Below, one piece after another: positions 23,942 to 33,545 of a DNA stretch of 64,000 nucleotides. Within the stretch, counting starts at the first letter, position 1. Every line of letters starts with the position of its first letter. The position numbers and the translations under genes are program-made. Under the pieces are notes generated by a model. It saw only the letters and a list, made by a program, of their open reading frames with translations. It was not told the DNA's origin and did not search any database. The stretch covers positions 1,727,501-1,791,500 of the forward strand of contig NZ_AP023360.1 of NCBI RefSeq assembly GCF_018326265.1, in the 5' to 3' direction. Source of the DNA: Catellatospora sp. IY07-71. GTDB lineage: Bacteria; Actinomycetota; Actinomycetes; Mycobacteriales; Micromonosporaceae.

Positions 23942-26062
23942 TCAGCCCGCCAGGCCGACCCGGTCGAGCACCCAGGCGTTGATGAACGCCTCCTCGCGCC
24001 AGGCGTCGTAACGCCCGGACGGTCCGCCGTGCCCGGCCCCCATCTCGGTCTTGAGCAGGTAGTGCCCCTCCGGCGCGGTGTGCCGCAGCGCGGCGATCCA
24101 CTTGGCCGGCTCGCTGTACCGCACCCGCGTGTCGTTGAGGCTGGTCACCGCCAGGATCGGCGGGTACTCCAGCGCCGCCACGTTCTCGTACGGCGAGTAG
24201 CCCTTCATGTACGCGTACACCTCGGGCGACTCCAGCGGGTTGCCCCACTCCTCCCACTCGGTCACCGTCAGCGGCAGCGACGGGTCGAGGATCGAGGAGA
24301 GCGGGTCCACGAACGGCACCTGGGCCACCACCCCGGCGAACGCGTCCGGGGCGAGGTTGGCCACCGCGCCCATCAGCAGCCCGCCCGCCGAGCCGCCGCG
24401 CGCGATGATCCGGTCCGCGCTGGACCAGCCGCTCTTGGCCAGGTGCCGGGCGCAGGCCACGAAGTCGGTGAAGGTGTTGCGCTTGTGCAGCAGCTTGCCC
24501 TCGTCGTACCAGCGCCGCCCCAGCTCGCCGCCACCGCGCACGTGCGCCACCGCGAAGATGACGCCCCGCTCCAGCAGCGACAGCCGCGGGATGGAGAACC
24601 ACGGGTCCATGCTCGACTCGTACGAGCCGTAGCCGTAGAGCACGCACGGCGCCGAGCCGTCCAGCGGCGTGCCCGCGCGGCAGACCAGCGAGATCGGCAC
24701 GCCGGTGTTGTCGTCGGCGGTGGCCCACACCCGGTGCTGCTCGTAGCGGGCCGGGTCGAACGCGACGCCGTCCGGGCCGGGCAGCACCGGCTTGCGCTTG
24801 CGCAGCAGCAGCTCGCCGGTGGCCACCACGTAGTCGAACACCGAGTCCGGCGTGACCAGCGAGGTGTACGTCAGCCGGAGCTGGTCGGCCTGGTAGTCCG
24901 GGTTGCCGGACAGGCCCACCGTGTAGAGCGGCTCGGGGAAGGTGATGTCGCGCGGCTTCGAGGTCGGCTCCCCCACGATCGGGTAGAGGCGCAGGCCGGT
25001 GAGGCCGTCGCGGCGCAGCGACACCACGAACAGGTCGGCGAAGGCGTCCACCCCTTCCAGGCGTACGCCCGGGGTGTGCCCGATCAGCTCGCGCCAGTCG
25101 GCCGGGGCGTCCACGGACGCCTCGGCCAGGGTGAAGTCCTCGGCGTCGCGGTTGTGCAGGATCAGCAGCCGGTCGCCCTGCGGCTCGACGGCGTACTCCA
25201 GGCCCTGCTCGCGCGGCGCGACCACGCGCGGCGCGGCGGTCGGGTCGTCGGCCGGGATCAGCCAGACCTCGCTGGTCACCTTGCTGTGGATGTCGATCTG
25301 GAGGAAGCGCTGGGAGCGGCTCAGCTCGACACCCATCCAGAAGCGCTCGTCTGCCTCCTCCAGCACCAGGGCGTCCTCGCCGGTGGCGCCGACCGCGTGC
25401 CGCCAGACCCGGTGCGGGCGCCAGGCCTCGTCCACGGTCAGGTAGAACAGCTGCGACCCGTCCAGCGACCAGGCGCTGCCGTAGAACGCGCCCTCGATCC
25501 GGTCGGGCAGGATCTCGCCGGTGGCCAGGTCCTTGATCTGCAGCGTGAAGCGCTCCTCGCCGGTGAAGTCGGTGGAGAAGGCGAGCAGCCGCCCGTCGGG
25601 GCTCACGTCCAGCGTGCCGAGCGAGAAGAAGTCGTGCCCGGCGGCCAGCTCGTTGCCGTCCAGCAGGATCTCCTCGCCGGGCAGCGGCGCGCCGTCGCCG
25701 GGCGCGGGCGGGGCGGTCTCGCCCGCCGCCACGGCGCGGCGGCACTGGATGCCGTACTGCTTGCCGGCCTCGGTACGGGCGTAGTACCAGTAGGCGCCCT
25801 TGCGGACGGGCACCGACAGGTCGGTCTCCTGGGTACGGCCCTTGATCTCGCCGAACAGGGTCTCGCGCAGGCCCGCCAGGTGGGCGGTGGCCCGCTCGGT
25901 CCAGGCGTTCTCGGCCTCCAGGTAGGCGGTGACCGCCGGATCGTCCTTCTGCTCCAGCCAGGCGTACTCGTCGAGGACGGAGTCGCCGTGGTGGGTGCGT
26001 GTGCTCGCGATCCGCTGTGCGACAGGAGCGGTGGTCGGCCCGCTGGGGAGATCGGAAGTCAT
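23942..26062 (-). CDS. ptrB: Oligopeptidase B (prolyl oligopeptidase family S9)
   Basis: A 706-residue cytosolic serine peptidase that cuts short peptides after basic residues. An N-terminal beta-propeller (~70-420) caps a C-terminal alpha/beta hydrolase. The nucleophile is in IIARGGSAGGLLMG, the acid in VTSLNDTRVRYSEPAKWIA and the histidine in EMGAGHGGPSGRYD. RGGGELGRRWYDEGKLLHKRNTFTDF is typical of oligopeptidase B. The ATG at 26062 starts at the conserved N-terminus; the open frame upstream has no family match. It is convergent with the cellulase and divergent from the flavoprotein gene. No signal peptide is seen, so the activity is intracellular. Confidence 0.93.
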   Translation of the reverse strand: MTSDLPSGPTTAPVAQRIASTRTHHGDSVLDEYAWLEQKDDPAVTAYLEAENAWTERATAHLAGLRETLFGEIKGRTQETDLSVPVRKGAYWYYARTEAGKQYGIQCRRAVAAGETAPPAPGDGAPLPGEEILLDGNELAAGHDFFSLGTLDVSPDGRLLAFSTDFTGEERFTLQIKDLATGEILPDRIEGAFYGSAWSLDGSQLFYLTVDEAWRPHRVWRHAVGATGEDALVLEEADERFWMGVELSRSQRFLQIDIHSKVTSEVWLIPADDPTAAPRVVAPREQGLEYAVEPQGDRLLILHNRDAEDFTLAEASVDAPADWRELIGHTPGVRLEGVDAFADLFVVSLRRDGLTGLRLYPIVGEPTSKPRDITFPEPLYTVGLSGNPDYQADQLRLTYTSLVTPDSVFDYVVATGELLLRKRKPVLPGPDGVAFDPARYEQHRVWATADDNTGVPISLVCRAGTPLDGSAPCVLYGYGSYESSMDPWFSIPRLSLLERGVIFAVAHVRGGGELGRRWYDEGKLLHKRNTFTDFVACARHLAKSGWSSADRIIARGGSAGGLLMGAVANLAPDAFAGVVAQVPFVDPLSSILDPSLPLTVTEWEEWGNPLESPEVYAYMKGYSPYENVAALEYPPILAVTSLNDTRVRYSEPAKWIAALRHTAPEGHYLLKTEMGAGHGGPSGRYDAWREEAFINAWVLDRVGLAG

Positions 26063-26296
26063 GGCGGTAACGCTACCGAAAGAGCGGGTACCGGGGCAGC
26101 GATGATTGCCGCAAGCGAAATCGGTGGGGTACGATCGAACACGTGTACTAATCGGCAGTAGGCATGCCTGGCCGGCCGGGCGCTGATCTCGCATTTGTGC
26201 GCTACGTGAAGATTTCTCTCGCGCGGGTCGCCAGCCCGCGGGCACGCGAGGTGAACTGTTGTCAGGAGCGGCACCTCCATTCGGGTTGGAGCAGGG

Positions 26297-27493
26297 ATGA
26301 CGGCACCGGTGCGCGAGGAATCCGAGCTGGACGAGCTACGGCTCGGCTGCCCGGTACGGCCTTCCGGCCCGCGGGACGCGGTCGACGGCGCCCGGGTGCG
26401 CTGGGTCGCCACCCCGCGCGACCTCGGCGAGGCCGCCACGCTGATGGCGCGGGCACACGAGCTGGGCCTCACCGTGCTGCCGCGCGGCGGCGGTTCCAAG
26501 ATCACATGGCTCGACCCGCCCGCCGTGATCGACCTGCTGGTCGACCTCGCCGACCTCGCCGCCATCCGGTACGACGAGCGCACCGAGCTGCTCACCGTCG
26601 GTGCGGGGGCCGGCGTCGCCGTGGCGCAGGACGTGCTCGCCCGCTCGGGCCGGCGGCTCGCGCTCGACCCGCCCTCGCCGCGGGCCACCTTCGGCGGGGT
26701 GCTGGCCGCTGCCGAGTTCGGACCGCTGACCCACCTCTACGGCCCGCCCGCGGTCCAGGTCGTGGACGCGACCGTGGTGCTGCCCGACGGCACCGTGACC
26801 ACCGTCGCCGACCGGGCGAAGCTGCTCGGCTCGGGCATCTACGACCTGCGCTGGACCCACCCCGGCGCACCGCACCAGGCCAGCCTGGTGGTCGGGGCCA
26901 CCCTGCGGACCTACCCGCAGCCGCCCGCCGCGGCCTGGGTGGTCTGCCCGGTGCTGCAGCCGCTGCAGGTGGCCACGCTGCGCGACGACGTGCTCTCGGC
27001 CAACCTGGCGCCCGCCGCGATCGAGCTGGACATGCCGGGCGTACGCCGCACCCCGCAGGCCGGCGGGCGGCGGGACGCGACCGGGGTGCTGGCCGTGCTG
27101 TTGGAGGGGTCGACGATCAGCCTCGCCGACCGGGCCCGGCTGCTGGTGCACCGGCTGGGCGGCCACGCCTACCTGACCTCCCAGGCCCCGGCCTGGTGGG
27201 GGCGCTACCCGTTCCGCCCCGACGAGGTGGCGGTGCGGCTCTACGCGCCCTCGGGCGACCTGCACTCGGTCTGCTACGCGCTGGTCGACGCGGTCGGCTC
27301 GCCGGTGCCGGTGCGCGGCAGCATCGGCGTGGGCCAGGCCTGGGCCGCGGTGCCCGCCGACCTGCCGCCCGGCCGCCTGATCGCCGTGCTGGAGACGTTG
27401 CGGGAGGTGCTGCTGGCGCGCAGCGGCTCCGCTGTGGTGCAGGCCGCCCCGCCGCACCTGCGTGAGCTGCTCGCGCCGTACCGCGTGCCATAA
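26297..27493 (+). CDS. FAD-binding oxidoreductase, GlcE-like
   Basis: A 398-residue protein with the N-terminal PCMH-type FAD domain of the GlcD/GlcE and VAO families: [21 protein letters not shown] at about 60-80 and the flavin contacts [29 protein letters not shown] near 116-145. The C-terminal substrate domain is short, as in glycolate oxidase subunit GlcE. No GlcD or GlcF partner lies nearby, so it is either a lone enzyme or works with distant subunits. It ends ten bases before the hemL start, so it may be co-transcribed with the heme and cytochrome c genes. Substrate unknown. Confidence 0.82.
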   Translation: MTAPVREESELDELRLGCPVRPSGPRDAVDGARVRWVATPRDLGEAATLMARAHELGLTVLPRGGGSKITWLDPPAVIDLLVDLADLAAIRYDERTELLTVGAGAGVAVAQDVLARSGRRLALDPPSPRATFGGVLAAAEFGPLTHLYGPPAVQVVDATVVLPDGTVTTVADRAKLLGSGIYDLRWTHPGAPHQASLVVGATLRTYPQPPAAAWVVCPVLQPLQVATLRDDVLSANLAPAAIELDMPGVRRTPQAGGRRDATGVLAVLLEGSTISLADRARLLVHRLGGHAYLTSQAPAWWGRYPFRPDEVAVRLYAPSGDLHSVCYALVDAVGSPVPVRGSIGVGQAWAAVPADLPPGRLIAVLETLREVLLARSGSAVVQAAPPHLRELLAPYRVP

Positions 27494-27503
27494 TTCGTAC
27501 GCT

Positions 27504-28838
27504 GTGATCGAGACTGATGAGCCGGCTGAGCGCCCCGCGCGGTACCCGGCAGAAGCGCCCGCCTCCCAGGCCCTCTTCGACCGGGCGGCGGCCATCGTCC
27601 CCGGCGGCGTGAACTCGCCCGTCCGGGCGTTCCGCGCTGTGGGCGGCACCCCACGTTTCATGGTCCGCGGCGAGGGCCCCTGGCTCTTCGACGCGGACGG
27701 CCGCCGGTATGCGGACCTCGTCTGCTCCTGGGGCCCGCTGCTGCTCGGCCACGCCCACCCCGAGGTCGTCGCCGCCATCCAGGACGCCGCGACCCGGGGC
27801 ACCAGCTTCGGCACCCCGACGCCGGGTGAGGTCGAGCTGGCCGAGGAGCTGGTCGCGCGCACCGCGGCCGAGCAGATCCGGCTGGTGAACTCCGGCACCG
27901 AGGCGACCATGTCGGCGATCCGGCTGGCCCGCGGCCACACCGGGCGCTCGAAGATCATCAAGTTCGCCGGCTGCTACCACGGGCACGTGGACGCGCTGCT
28001 GGCGGCGGCCGGGTCCGGCGTGGCCACGCTCGCCCTGCCCGACTCGCCCGGCGTCACCGGCGCGGGCGCCTCCGAGACCATCGTGCTGCCGTACAACGAC
28101 CTGGCCGCGGTCGAGCAGGCGTTCGCCGCGCACGGCGCGGACATCGCCGCGATCATCACCGAGGCCGCCGCGGGCAACATGGGCGTGGTCGCCCCGCTGC
28201 CCGGCTTCAACGCGGGCCTGGCCGAGCTGGCCCACCGCCATGGTGCGCTGCTCATCATGGACGAGGTGATGACCGGGTTCCGGGTGTCGCGCAGCGGCTG
28301 GCAGGGCCTGGAGCCGGTGGACGCCGACCTGTGGACCTTCGGCAAGGTGATGGGCGGCGGCCTGCCTGCCGCGGCGTTCGGCGGCCGTGCCGACGTGATG
28401 TCCCGGCTGGCCCCGGCCGGCCCGGTCTACCAGGCGGGCACCCTGTCCGGTAACCCGCTGGCCTGCGCGGCGGGCCTGGCCACGCTGCGGCTGGCCGACG
28501 ACGCCGTGTACGCCCGGCTCGACGCCACCGCGGCCACGATCAGCGGCCTGGCCGTGAAGGCGCTGGCGGAGGCGGGCGTGCCGCACCGGCTGGCCACCGC
28601 GGGCAGCATGTTCTCCATCTTCTTCACCGACGCCGAGGTGCGCGACTACGACGGCGCCCGGCAGCAGAACGTGGCCGCGTTCAAGGCGTTCTTCCACAGC
28701 ATGCTGGCCCAGGGCGTCTACCTGCCGCCCAGCGCGTTCGAGTCGTGGTTCGTCTCGGCCGCCATCGACGACGAGGCCCTGGAGCACATCGCCGCGGCCC
28801 TGCCCGCCGCGGCCCGCGCGGCGGCGCAGCAGTCATGA
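27504..28838 (+). CDS. hemL: Glutamate-1-semialdehyde 2,1-aminomutase
   Basis: A 444-residue PLP enzyme that turns glutamate-1-semialdehyde into 5-aminolevulinate, the first committed heme and cobalamin precursor. Visible motifs are [12 protein letters not shown] at the N-terminus, [15 protein letters not shown] (phosphate site), [14 protein letters not shown] with the PLP-ring aspartate and [18 protein letters not shown] with the Schiff-base lysine. The GTG at 27504 begins the family N-terminus. The next gene starts inside its stop (ATGA). It heads a run of cytochrome c maturation genes, which fits shared demand for heme. Confidence 0.97.
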   Translation: MIETDEPAERPARYPAEAPASQALFDRAAAIVPGGVNSPVRAFRAVGGTPRFMVRGEGPWLFDADGRRYADLVCSWGPLLLGHAHPEVVAAIQDAATRGTSFGTPTPGEVELAEELVARTAAEQIRLVNSGTEATMSAIRLARGHTGRSKIIKFAGCYHGHVDALLAAAGSGVATLALPDSPGVTGAGASETIVLPYNDLAAVEQAFAAHGADIAAIITEAAAGNMGVVAPLPGFNAGLAELAHRHGALLIMDEVMTGFRVSRSGWQGLEPVDADLWTFGKVMGGGLPAAAFGGRADVMSRLAPAGPVYQAGTLSGNPLACAAGLATLRLADDAVYARLDATAATISGLAVKALAEAGVPHRLATAGSMFSIFFTDAEVRDYDGARQQNVAAFKAFFHSMLAQGVYLPPSAFESWFVSAAIDDEALEHIAAALPAAARAAAQQS

Positions 28839-29464
28839 GAACGGTCGTCCACCTGCTCCGGCATGGTGAGGTGCACAACCCGGACAAGGTGCTGTACGGG
28901 CGGCTGCCGGGGTTCCAGCTCAGCGGGCTGGGCCAGCAGATGGCCAAGGCGGCCGCCACCGCGCTGGCCGAGCGGGACATCACCTACCTCGTGTCCAGCC
29001 CGCTGGAGCGGGCGCAGCTGACCGCCCAGCCCTTCGCCGAGCAGCTCGGCCTGCCGGTGCGCCTCGACCCGAACCTGATCGAGAGCGGGAACTACTTCGA
29101 GGGCATGCGGGTCGGCGCGGGCGACAGCGCGCTGCGTGATCCGCGCCACTGGTGGGTGCTGCGCAACCCGCTCAAGCCCAGCTGGGGCGAGCCCTACCGG
29201 CTCATCGCCGCCCGGATGATCCTCGCCCTGCACGCCGCCCGCGAGCACGCGCGCGGCCATGAGGCGGTGGCGGTCTCGCACCAGCTTCCGATCTGGACGC
29301 TGCGCTGCGCGCTGGAGGGCCGACGGCTGTGGCACGACCCGCGCCGCCGCCAGTGCGGCCTGGCCAGCCTGACCTCCTTCGTCTTCGAGGGTGATCAGTT
29401 GGCGCAGATCACATACTCCGAGCCGGCAGCCCACCTGGGACCCGGGACCGGGCTCGGGGCATGA
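28835..29464 (+). CDS. Histidine phosphatase family protein
   Basis: A 209-residue phosphoglycerate mutase-like protein. The phosphohistidine motif is [12 protein letters not shown] near residues 6-17, with the partner arginine in [11 protein letters not shown] and the second histidine in AVSHQLPIW. It overlaps hemL and the TlpA-like gene by four bases at each end (ATGA), so it is part of one operon. The same position is held by a phosphatase in the equivalent Streptomyces locus as I recall. It is probably a small-molecule or protein phosphatase; the substrate is unknown. Confidence 0.9.
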   Translation: MRTVVHLLRHGEVHNPDKVLYGRLPGFQLSGLGQQMAKAAATALAERDITYLVSSPLERAQLTAQPFAEQLGLPVRLDPNLIESGNYFEGMRVGAGDSALRDPRHWWVLRNPLKPSWGEPYRLIAARMILALHAAREHARGHEAVAVSHQLPIWTLRCALEGRRLWHDPRRRQCGLASLTSFVFEGDQLAQITYSEPAAHLGPGTGLGA

Positions 29465-30045
29465 TGGGGCGCGTGACATCGCGCCCCCGCACCCACGCCC
29501 GCCGCGCCGTGCTGGCGTTCGCCGTGGCCGGGCTGGCCACCTCCGCCCTGGCCGCGTGCGGCGCGGACGAGAAGCCGCCCGCCGTCGGCGACGTGCTGCG
29601 CTTCCAGCCCGCCCAGCGTAAGGCCGCCCCCGCGGTCACCGGCGAGCTGCTCGACGGCGGCTCGTACGACCTGGCCGCCCAGCGCGGCAGCGTGGTCGTG
29701 GTGAACTTCTGGGCGAGCTGGTGCGCGCCGTGCCGGCTGGAGGCCGCCGACCTGGAACAGGTCGCCAAGGACACGGCGAGCCTCGGCGTCACCTTCCTCG
29801 GGATCAACAACCGCGACGACCGGGACAAGGCCAAGGCGTTCACGGCCGCCCGCAACTCGTACCCGAGCATCTTCGACCCGGGCGGCCGGGTGGCCCTGGG
29901 CTTCACCGACATGCCTCCTGTCTCCACCCCTGCCACGCTGATCATCGACCGGCAGGGCCGGGTCGCCGCGGTGGTGCGCAAGGCGACCAACATCGCCGAG
30001 CTGGGCCCGATCGTGCGCGAGATCGCCGCGGAAAAGGCCGGCTGA
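29461..30045 (+). CDS. TlpA/ResA-type thiol-disulfide lipoprotein
   Basis: A 194-residue exported thioredoxin-like protein. The N-terminal signal ends in a lipobox (TSALAACG), so the mature protein should be tethered by its cysteine to the outer face of the membrane. The thioredoxin active site is FWASWCAPCRLE, and the cis-proline loop is PPVSTPATLIIDRQGR. ResA-type proteins reduce apocytochrome c heme-binding cysteines before heme attachment. It starts inside the phosphatase stop and is followed after 19 bases by ccdA, its likely electron donor. A GTG four codons downstream is an alternative start. Confidence 0.92.
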   Translation: MMGRVTSRPRTHARRAVLAFAVAGLATSALAACGADEKPPAVGDVLRFQPAQRKAAPAVTGELLDGGSYDLAAQRGSVVVVNFWASWCAPCRLEAADLEQVAKDTASLGVTFLGINNRDDRDKAKAFTAARNSYPSIFDPGGRVALGFTDMPPVSTPATLIIDRQGRVAAVVRKATNIAELGPIVREIAAEKAG

Positions 30046-30064
30046 TGCGCCGGGTGGACGCCTG

Positions 30065-30844
30065 ATGGGCAACGACTTCGTCGCCGTGGTCAACGGCGGG
30101 CCGCTGCTGCTGGCCGTGGCCGTGGCGGCGCTCGCCGGGCTGGTCAGCTTCCTGTCGCCGTGCGTGCTGCCGCTGGTGCCCGGCTACCTGTCGTACGTCA
30201 CCGGCCTGGTCGGTGCCGACCTCGACGCCACCCTCGGCGACGACCGCACCGGCCTGGGCCGGGCCCGGCGCGGCCGGGTGCTGGCCGGGGTGCTGCTGTT
30301 CATCGCCGGGTTCGCGGCCGTGTTCCTGACCACGAGCATCGCCTTCGCGCAGATCGGGCGGGTGCTGCTCACCCACGAGCGGGCGCTGCAGACCGGCGTC
30401 GGCGTGCTGATCGTGCTGTTCGGGCTGGCGTTCCTCGGTGTCGTGCCGGGCCTGGACAACGAGCGGCGGATCCAGAAGCTGCCGCAGGCCGGGCTGTGGG
30501 GCGCGCCCGTGTTCGGCGCGGTGTTCGCGCTGAGCTGGGTGCCGTGCCTGTCGCCGACGCTGGGCGCGGTCGGCACGCTCGCCCTGGTCTACGGCGACAC
30601 CGGCCGCGCCGTGGTGCTGGGCCTGGCCTACTGCCTCGGCATCGGCCTGCCCTTCCTCGCGCTCGGGCTGGGCATGCGCAAGCTCGGCGGGGTGGTCGGT
30701 TTCATCCGGCGCAACTCGCGCTGGGTCACCCGGTTCGGCGGCGCGCTGCTGATCGTCGTCGGGCTCGCCCTGATCACCGGCGGCTGGAACGACTTCCTGA
30801 TCTGGCTCCGGGGCACCTTCGGCGTGGGCTCGGTGTCGATATGA
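30065..30844 (+). CDS. ccdA: Cytochrome c biogenesis membrane protein CcdA
   Basis: A 259-residue protein with about six membrane helices. The family motif FLSPCVLPLVPGYLSYVTGLVG at residues ~30-51 carries the first redox cysteine, and FALSWVPCLSPTLGAV carries the second. CcdA moves reducing power from cytosolic thioredoxin to extracytoplasmic ResA/TlpA proteins. It is flanked by the TlpA-like gene and resB. Confidence 0.95.
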   Translation: MGNDFVAVVNGGPLLLAVAVAALAGLVSFLSPCVLPLVPGYLSYVTGLVGADLDATLGDDRTGLGRARRGRVLAGVLLFIAGFAAVFLTTSIAFAQIGRVLLTHERALQTGVGVLIVLFGLAFLGVVPGLDNERRIQKLPQAGLWGAPVFGAVFALSWVPCLSPTLGAVGTLALVYGDTGRAVVLGLAYCLGIGLPFLALGLGMRKLGGVVGFIRRNSRWVTRFGGALLIVVGLALITGGWNDFLIWLRGTFGVGSVSI

Positions 30845-30908
30845 GCCGCCCGCGAAGCACCGGACGGGCCCGCGTGAGCATGCCGGGCGCGCACGGCGAG
30901 AGGCAGTC

Positions 30909-32477
30909 ATGACCAGCCAGAAGTTCACCGCCGAGCGCACCGCCGAGGACACGCCGCTGGGCGAGCAGCCGCCGGAACGGCGTACCCCCGGAATCGGCGC
31001 GGCCGCGTGGGCCGCGGCGCGCAACGGATGGCGGCAGCTCACCAGCATGCGCACCGCGCTGGTGCTGCTGTTCCTGCTGGCCGTGGCCGCGATCCCGGGC
31101 TCGATCCTGCCGCAGCGCTCGGTCAAGGTCGAGGACGTGCAGCGTTACTACGCCGCCAACCCCGACCTGGCCCCGATCGTGGACCGGCTGTGGGGCTTCG
31201 ACGTGTACGCCTCACCCTGGTTCGCCGCGATCTACCTGCTGCTGTTCACCTCGCTGATCGGCTGCGTCACCCCGCGCCTGGCCGACCACGTCCGGGCCCT
31301 GCGCACCCCGCCGCCGGACGCGCCCAAGAACCTGCACCGCCTGCCGCAGCACGCCGAGCTGGGGGCGGCGGTCGACGCCGCCGCGGCGAAGGCGGCGCTG
31401 CGCGGCTGGCGCACCGTGCGCCGGGAGCAGGCCGACGGCACGGTCACCCTGGCCGCCGAGAAGGGCTTCCTGAAGGAGACCGGCAACCTGCTGTTCCACA
31501 GCTCGCTGCTGGTCATCCTGATCGGGGTCGGCCTCGGCTCGCAGTGGGGCTGGCACGCCGGGCGGCTCATCGTCGCCGGCCCGGAGCAGGTGTTCTGCAA
31601 CACCGTGCAGCAGTACGACGACTTCGGGCTCGGCCCGCGCGTCACCGCCGGCGACCTGCCCGGCTTCTGCCTGGAGCTGACCGACTTCCGCGCCGAGTTC
31701 CACGACGACGGCATGCCGATCTCCTTCGAGGCGGACGTGGCCGTGAGCGACGCCGCGCACGGTGATCTGGGGCGGCGCTCGTTCCGGGTGAACCACCCGC
31801 TGCGCCTCGACGGCGCGAACGTGTACCTGCTCGGGCACGGGTACGCCCCGGTGCTGCGGTACACCGACGCGGCCGGGGTCTCCCAGGAGACCGTCGTCCC
31901 GTTCCCGTTCACGGACCAGACGCTGACCAGCTCCGGCGTGGCGGCGTTCCCGGACGCGAACGGCAGCGACAAGGCGAAGCAGATGGCCTTCGAGGGCCTC
32001 TACCTGCCGACCGCGAACCAGGCCCCGTACATCCGCTCCGAGCACCCCGAGGAGCGCAACCCGGCGCTCATGCTGACGGCGTACCGCGGCGACCTCGGGC
32101 TGGACGCGGGCATCCCCAGCTCGGTGTACGAGCTGGACCAGCGGCAGATCGAGACCGGCCGGCTCAAGCGCTACGGCGAGGCGAAGCTGCTCCGGCCCGG
32201 GGAGACCTGGACCCTGGAGGACGGCAGCAGGCTCCAGTTCCTGGGCACCCGGCAGTGGATCACGGTGTCCATCCGGCACGACCCGGGCGAGCCGATCGTG
32301 CTGACCGGCGCGGTGCTGCTGCTGGCCGGCCTGCCGCTGTCGCTGTACGGCCGCCGCCGCCGGGTGTGGCTGCGGCTGCACCCCGACGGACGCGCCGAGG
32401 CGGGCGGCCTGCCGCGCACCGAATACCCCGGCTTCGAAGACGAGTTCCGCTCCCTGGTGGAAAGGTGGCAACGGTAG
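30909..32477 (+). CDS. resB: Cytochrome c synthase subunit ResB (Ccs1)
   Basis: A 522-residue membrane protein of System II cytochrome c synthase. Three N-terminal membrane segments (LTSMRTALVLLFLLAVAAIPGS; FAAIYLLLFTSLIGC; NLLFHSSLLVILIGVGLG) precede a large extracytoplasmic domain, and a last helix lies near residues 465-485 (IVLTGAVLLLAGLPLSLYG). SILPQR and FDVYASPWF are typical of the family. With CcsB it transfers heme across the membrane and joins it to apocytochrome c. Its stop overlaps the ccsB start by one base. Confidence 0.95.
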   Translation: MTSQKFTAERTAEDTPLGEQPPERRTPGIGAAAWAAARNGWRQLTSMRTALVLLFLLAVAAIPGSILPQRSVKVEDVQRYYAANPDLAPIVDRLWGFDVYASPWFAAIYLLLFTSLIGCVTPRLADHVRALRTPPPDAPKNLHRLPQHAELGAAVDAAAAKAALRGWRTVRREQADGTVTLAAEKGFLKETGNLLFHSSLLVILIGVGLGSQWGWHAGRLIVAGPEQVFCNTVQQYDDFGLGPRVTAGDLPGFCLELTDFRAEFHDDGMPISFEADVAVSDAAHGDLGRRSFRVNHPLRLDGANVYLLGHGYAPVLRYTDAAGVSQETVVPFPFTDQTLTSSGVAAFPDANGSDKAKQMAFEGLYLPTANQAPYIRSEHPEERNPALMLTAYRGDLGLDAGIPSSVYELDQRQIETGRLKRYGEAKLLRPGETWTLEDGSRLQFLGTRQWITVSIRHDPGEPIVLTGAVLLLAGLPLSLYGRRRRVWLRLHPDGRAEAGGLPRTEYPGFEDEFRSLVERWQR

Positions 32478-33472
32478 TGGCAGCACTCTCCGACAACCTC
32501 ATGGTCTGCACGGTGCTGGTGTACCTGGTCGCGATGCTGCTGCACGCCGCCGAGTACGCCTTCGGCGACCGCGGCCGCATCGGCTCCGCCGCCTCGGCGC
32601 CCGCCGCCGAGCGCGAGAAGGAGCTGGTCGGCGCCGGCGCCCCGGTGACCACCAAGACCTCGCACGGCGGCTACGCGGCCCCGGACGTGATCGAGTCCGG
32701 CGGCGACCGGCCGTCGCTGGCGAGCCGGCTCGGGTTCTTCGCGGTCGTCGCGACGGTCCTCGGCGCCGCCGCGCACGCGGGCAGCGTGGTGACCCGCGGG
32801 CTGGCCGCCGAGCGGCTGCCGTTCGGCAACATGTACGAGTTCGTCATGGCGATCACGCTGCTCGGCGTGGTGGTCTGGCTGGTCACCCTGTTCTTCCAGC
32901 AGCAGGTGCGCCACCTGGGCCTGTTCGTGATGCTGTTCGAGGTGCTGCTGGTCGGCGTGGCCGGGATGGTGCTCTACACCCCGGTCGGGCCGCTGGTGCC
33001 GGCGCTGGACTCCTACTGGTTCGGCATCCACATCGGCGCGGTCGCCGTCTCGTCCAGCCTGTTCATGATCGGCGGCGCCGCCTCGATCATGTACCTGGTG
33101 CGCTCCGGCTACGACCGGGGCAAGCGCGGCTTCCTCTACGCCTTCGGCGGCCGCCTGGCCAACGCCGAGGCGGTGGAGCGGCTCAGCTTCCGGCTGCACG
33201 CGTTCGCGTTCCCGATCTGGACCTTCGGCGTCACGGCGGGCGCGATCTGGGCCGAGGTCTCCTGGGGCCGCTACTGGGGCTGGGACCCGAAGGAGGTCTG
33301 GGCCTTCATCTCCTGGGTCGTCTACGCGGGCTACCTGCACGCCCGCGCCACGCCCAGCATCAAGCGCACCACCGCCGCCTGGATCGCCGTCATCGGCTTC
33401 CTGACGATGCTGATGAACCTCTTCGGCGTCAACATCTTCTTCACCGGCCTCCACTCCTACGGCGGCGTCTAG
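32477..33472 (+). CDS. ccsB: Cytochrome c synthase subunit CcsB (CcsA family)
   Basis: About 331 residues with some eight membrane helices. The heme-handling WWD motif is WGRYWGWDPKEVWAFISWVVYAGYLHARAT near the C-terminus, with conserved histidines flanking it (GIHIGA region and FTGLHSYGG). It is the partner of ResB. I place the start at the GTG at 32477 because GGAAAGG is then 11 bases upstream; a GTG at 32465 would directly abut that ribosome site. The gene closes the hemL-ccs run and is followed by a dispersed palindromic repeat. Confidence 0.95.
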   Translation: MAALSDNLMVCTVLVYLVAMLLHAAEYAFGDRGRIGSAASAPAAEREKELVGAGAPVTTKTSHGGYAAPDVIESGGDRPSLASRLGFFAVVATVLGAAAHAGSVVTRGLAAERLPFGNMYEFVMAITLLGVVVWLVTLFFQQQVRHLGLFVMLFEVLLVGVAGMVLYTPVGPLVPALDSYWFGIHIGAVAVSSSLFMIGGAASIMYLVRSGYDRGKRGFLYAFGGRLANAEAVERLSFRLHAFAFPIWTFGVTAGAIWAEVSWGRYWGWDPKEVWAFISWVVYAGYLHARATPSIKRTTAAWIAVIGFLTMLMNLFGVNIFFTGLHSYGGV

Positions 33473-33477
33473 AGCAG

Positions 33478-33530
33478 AAGGAAGGGCACCTTCTTAACGC
33501 TATGCGTAGAGGAAGGTGCCCTTCTTAACG
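33478..33530. repeat. Dispersed palindromic repeat, family A copy 1
   Basis: A 52-bp family element in the gap between the convergent ccsB and GNAT genes. Arms GAAGGGCACCTTC (33481-33493) and its complement (33512-33524) pair perfectly. Other copies are at 34458, 53669 and 61650. It probably also serves as a terminator here. Confidence 0.85.
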
Positions 33531-33545
33531 CCCGCAGGAAGCCGG

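Noticed and set aside
21321-25745. A 1474-codon minus-strand frame spanning the cellulase and oligopeptidase
   Set aside because: It crosses two genes on opposite strands, a terminator and an operator. Its low-complexity stretches mirror the cellulase linker and the oligopeptidase in another frame.
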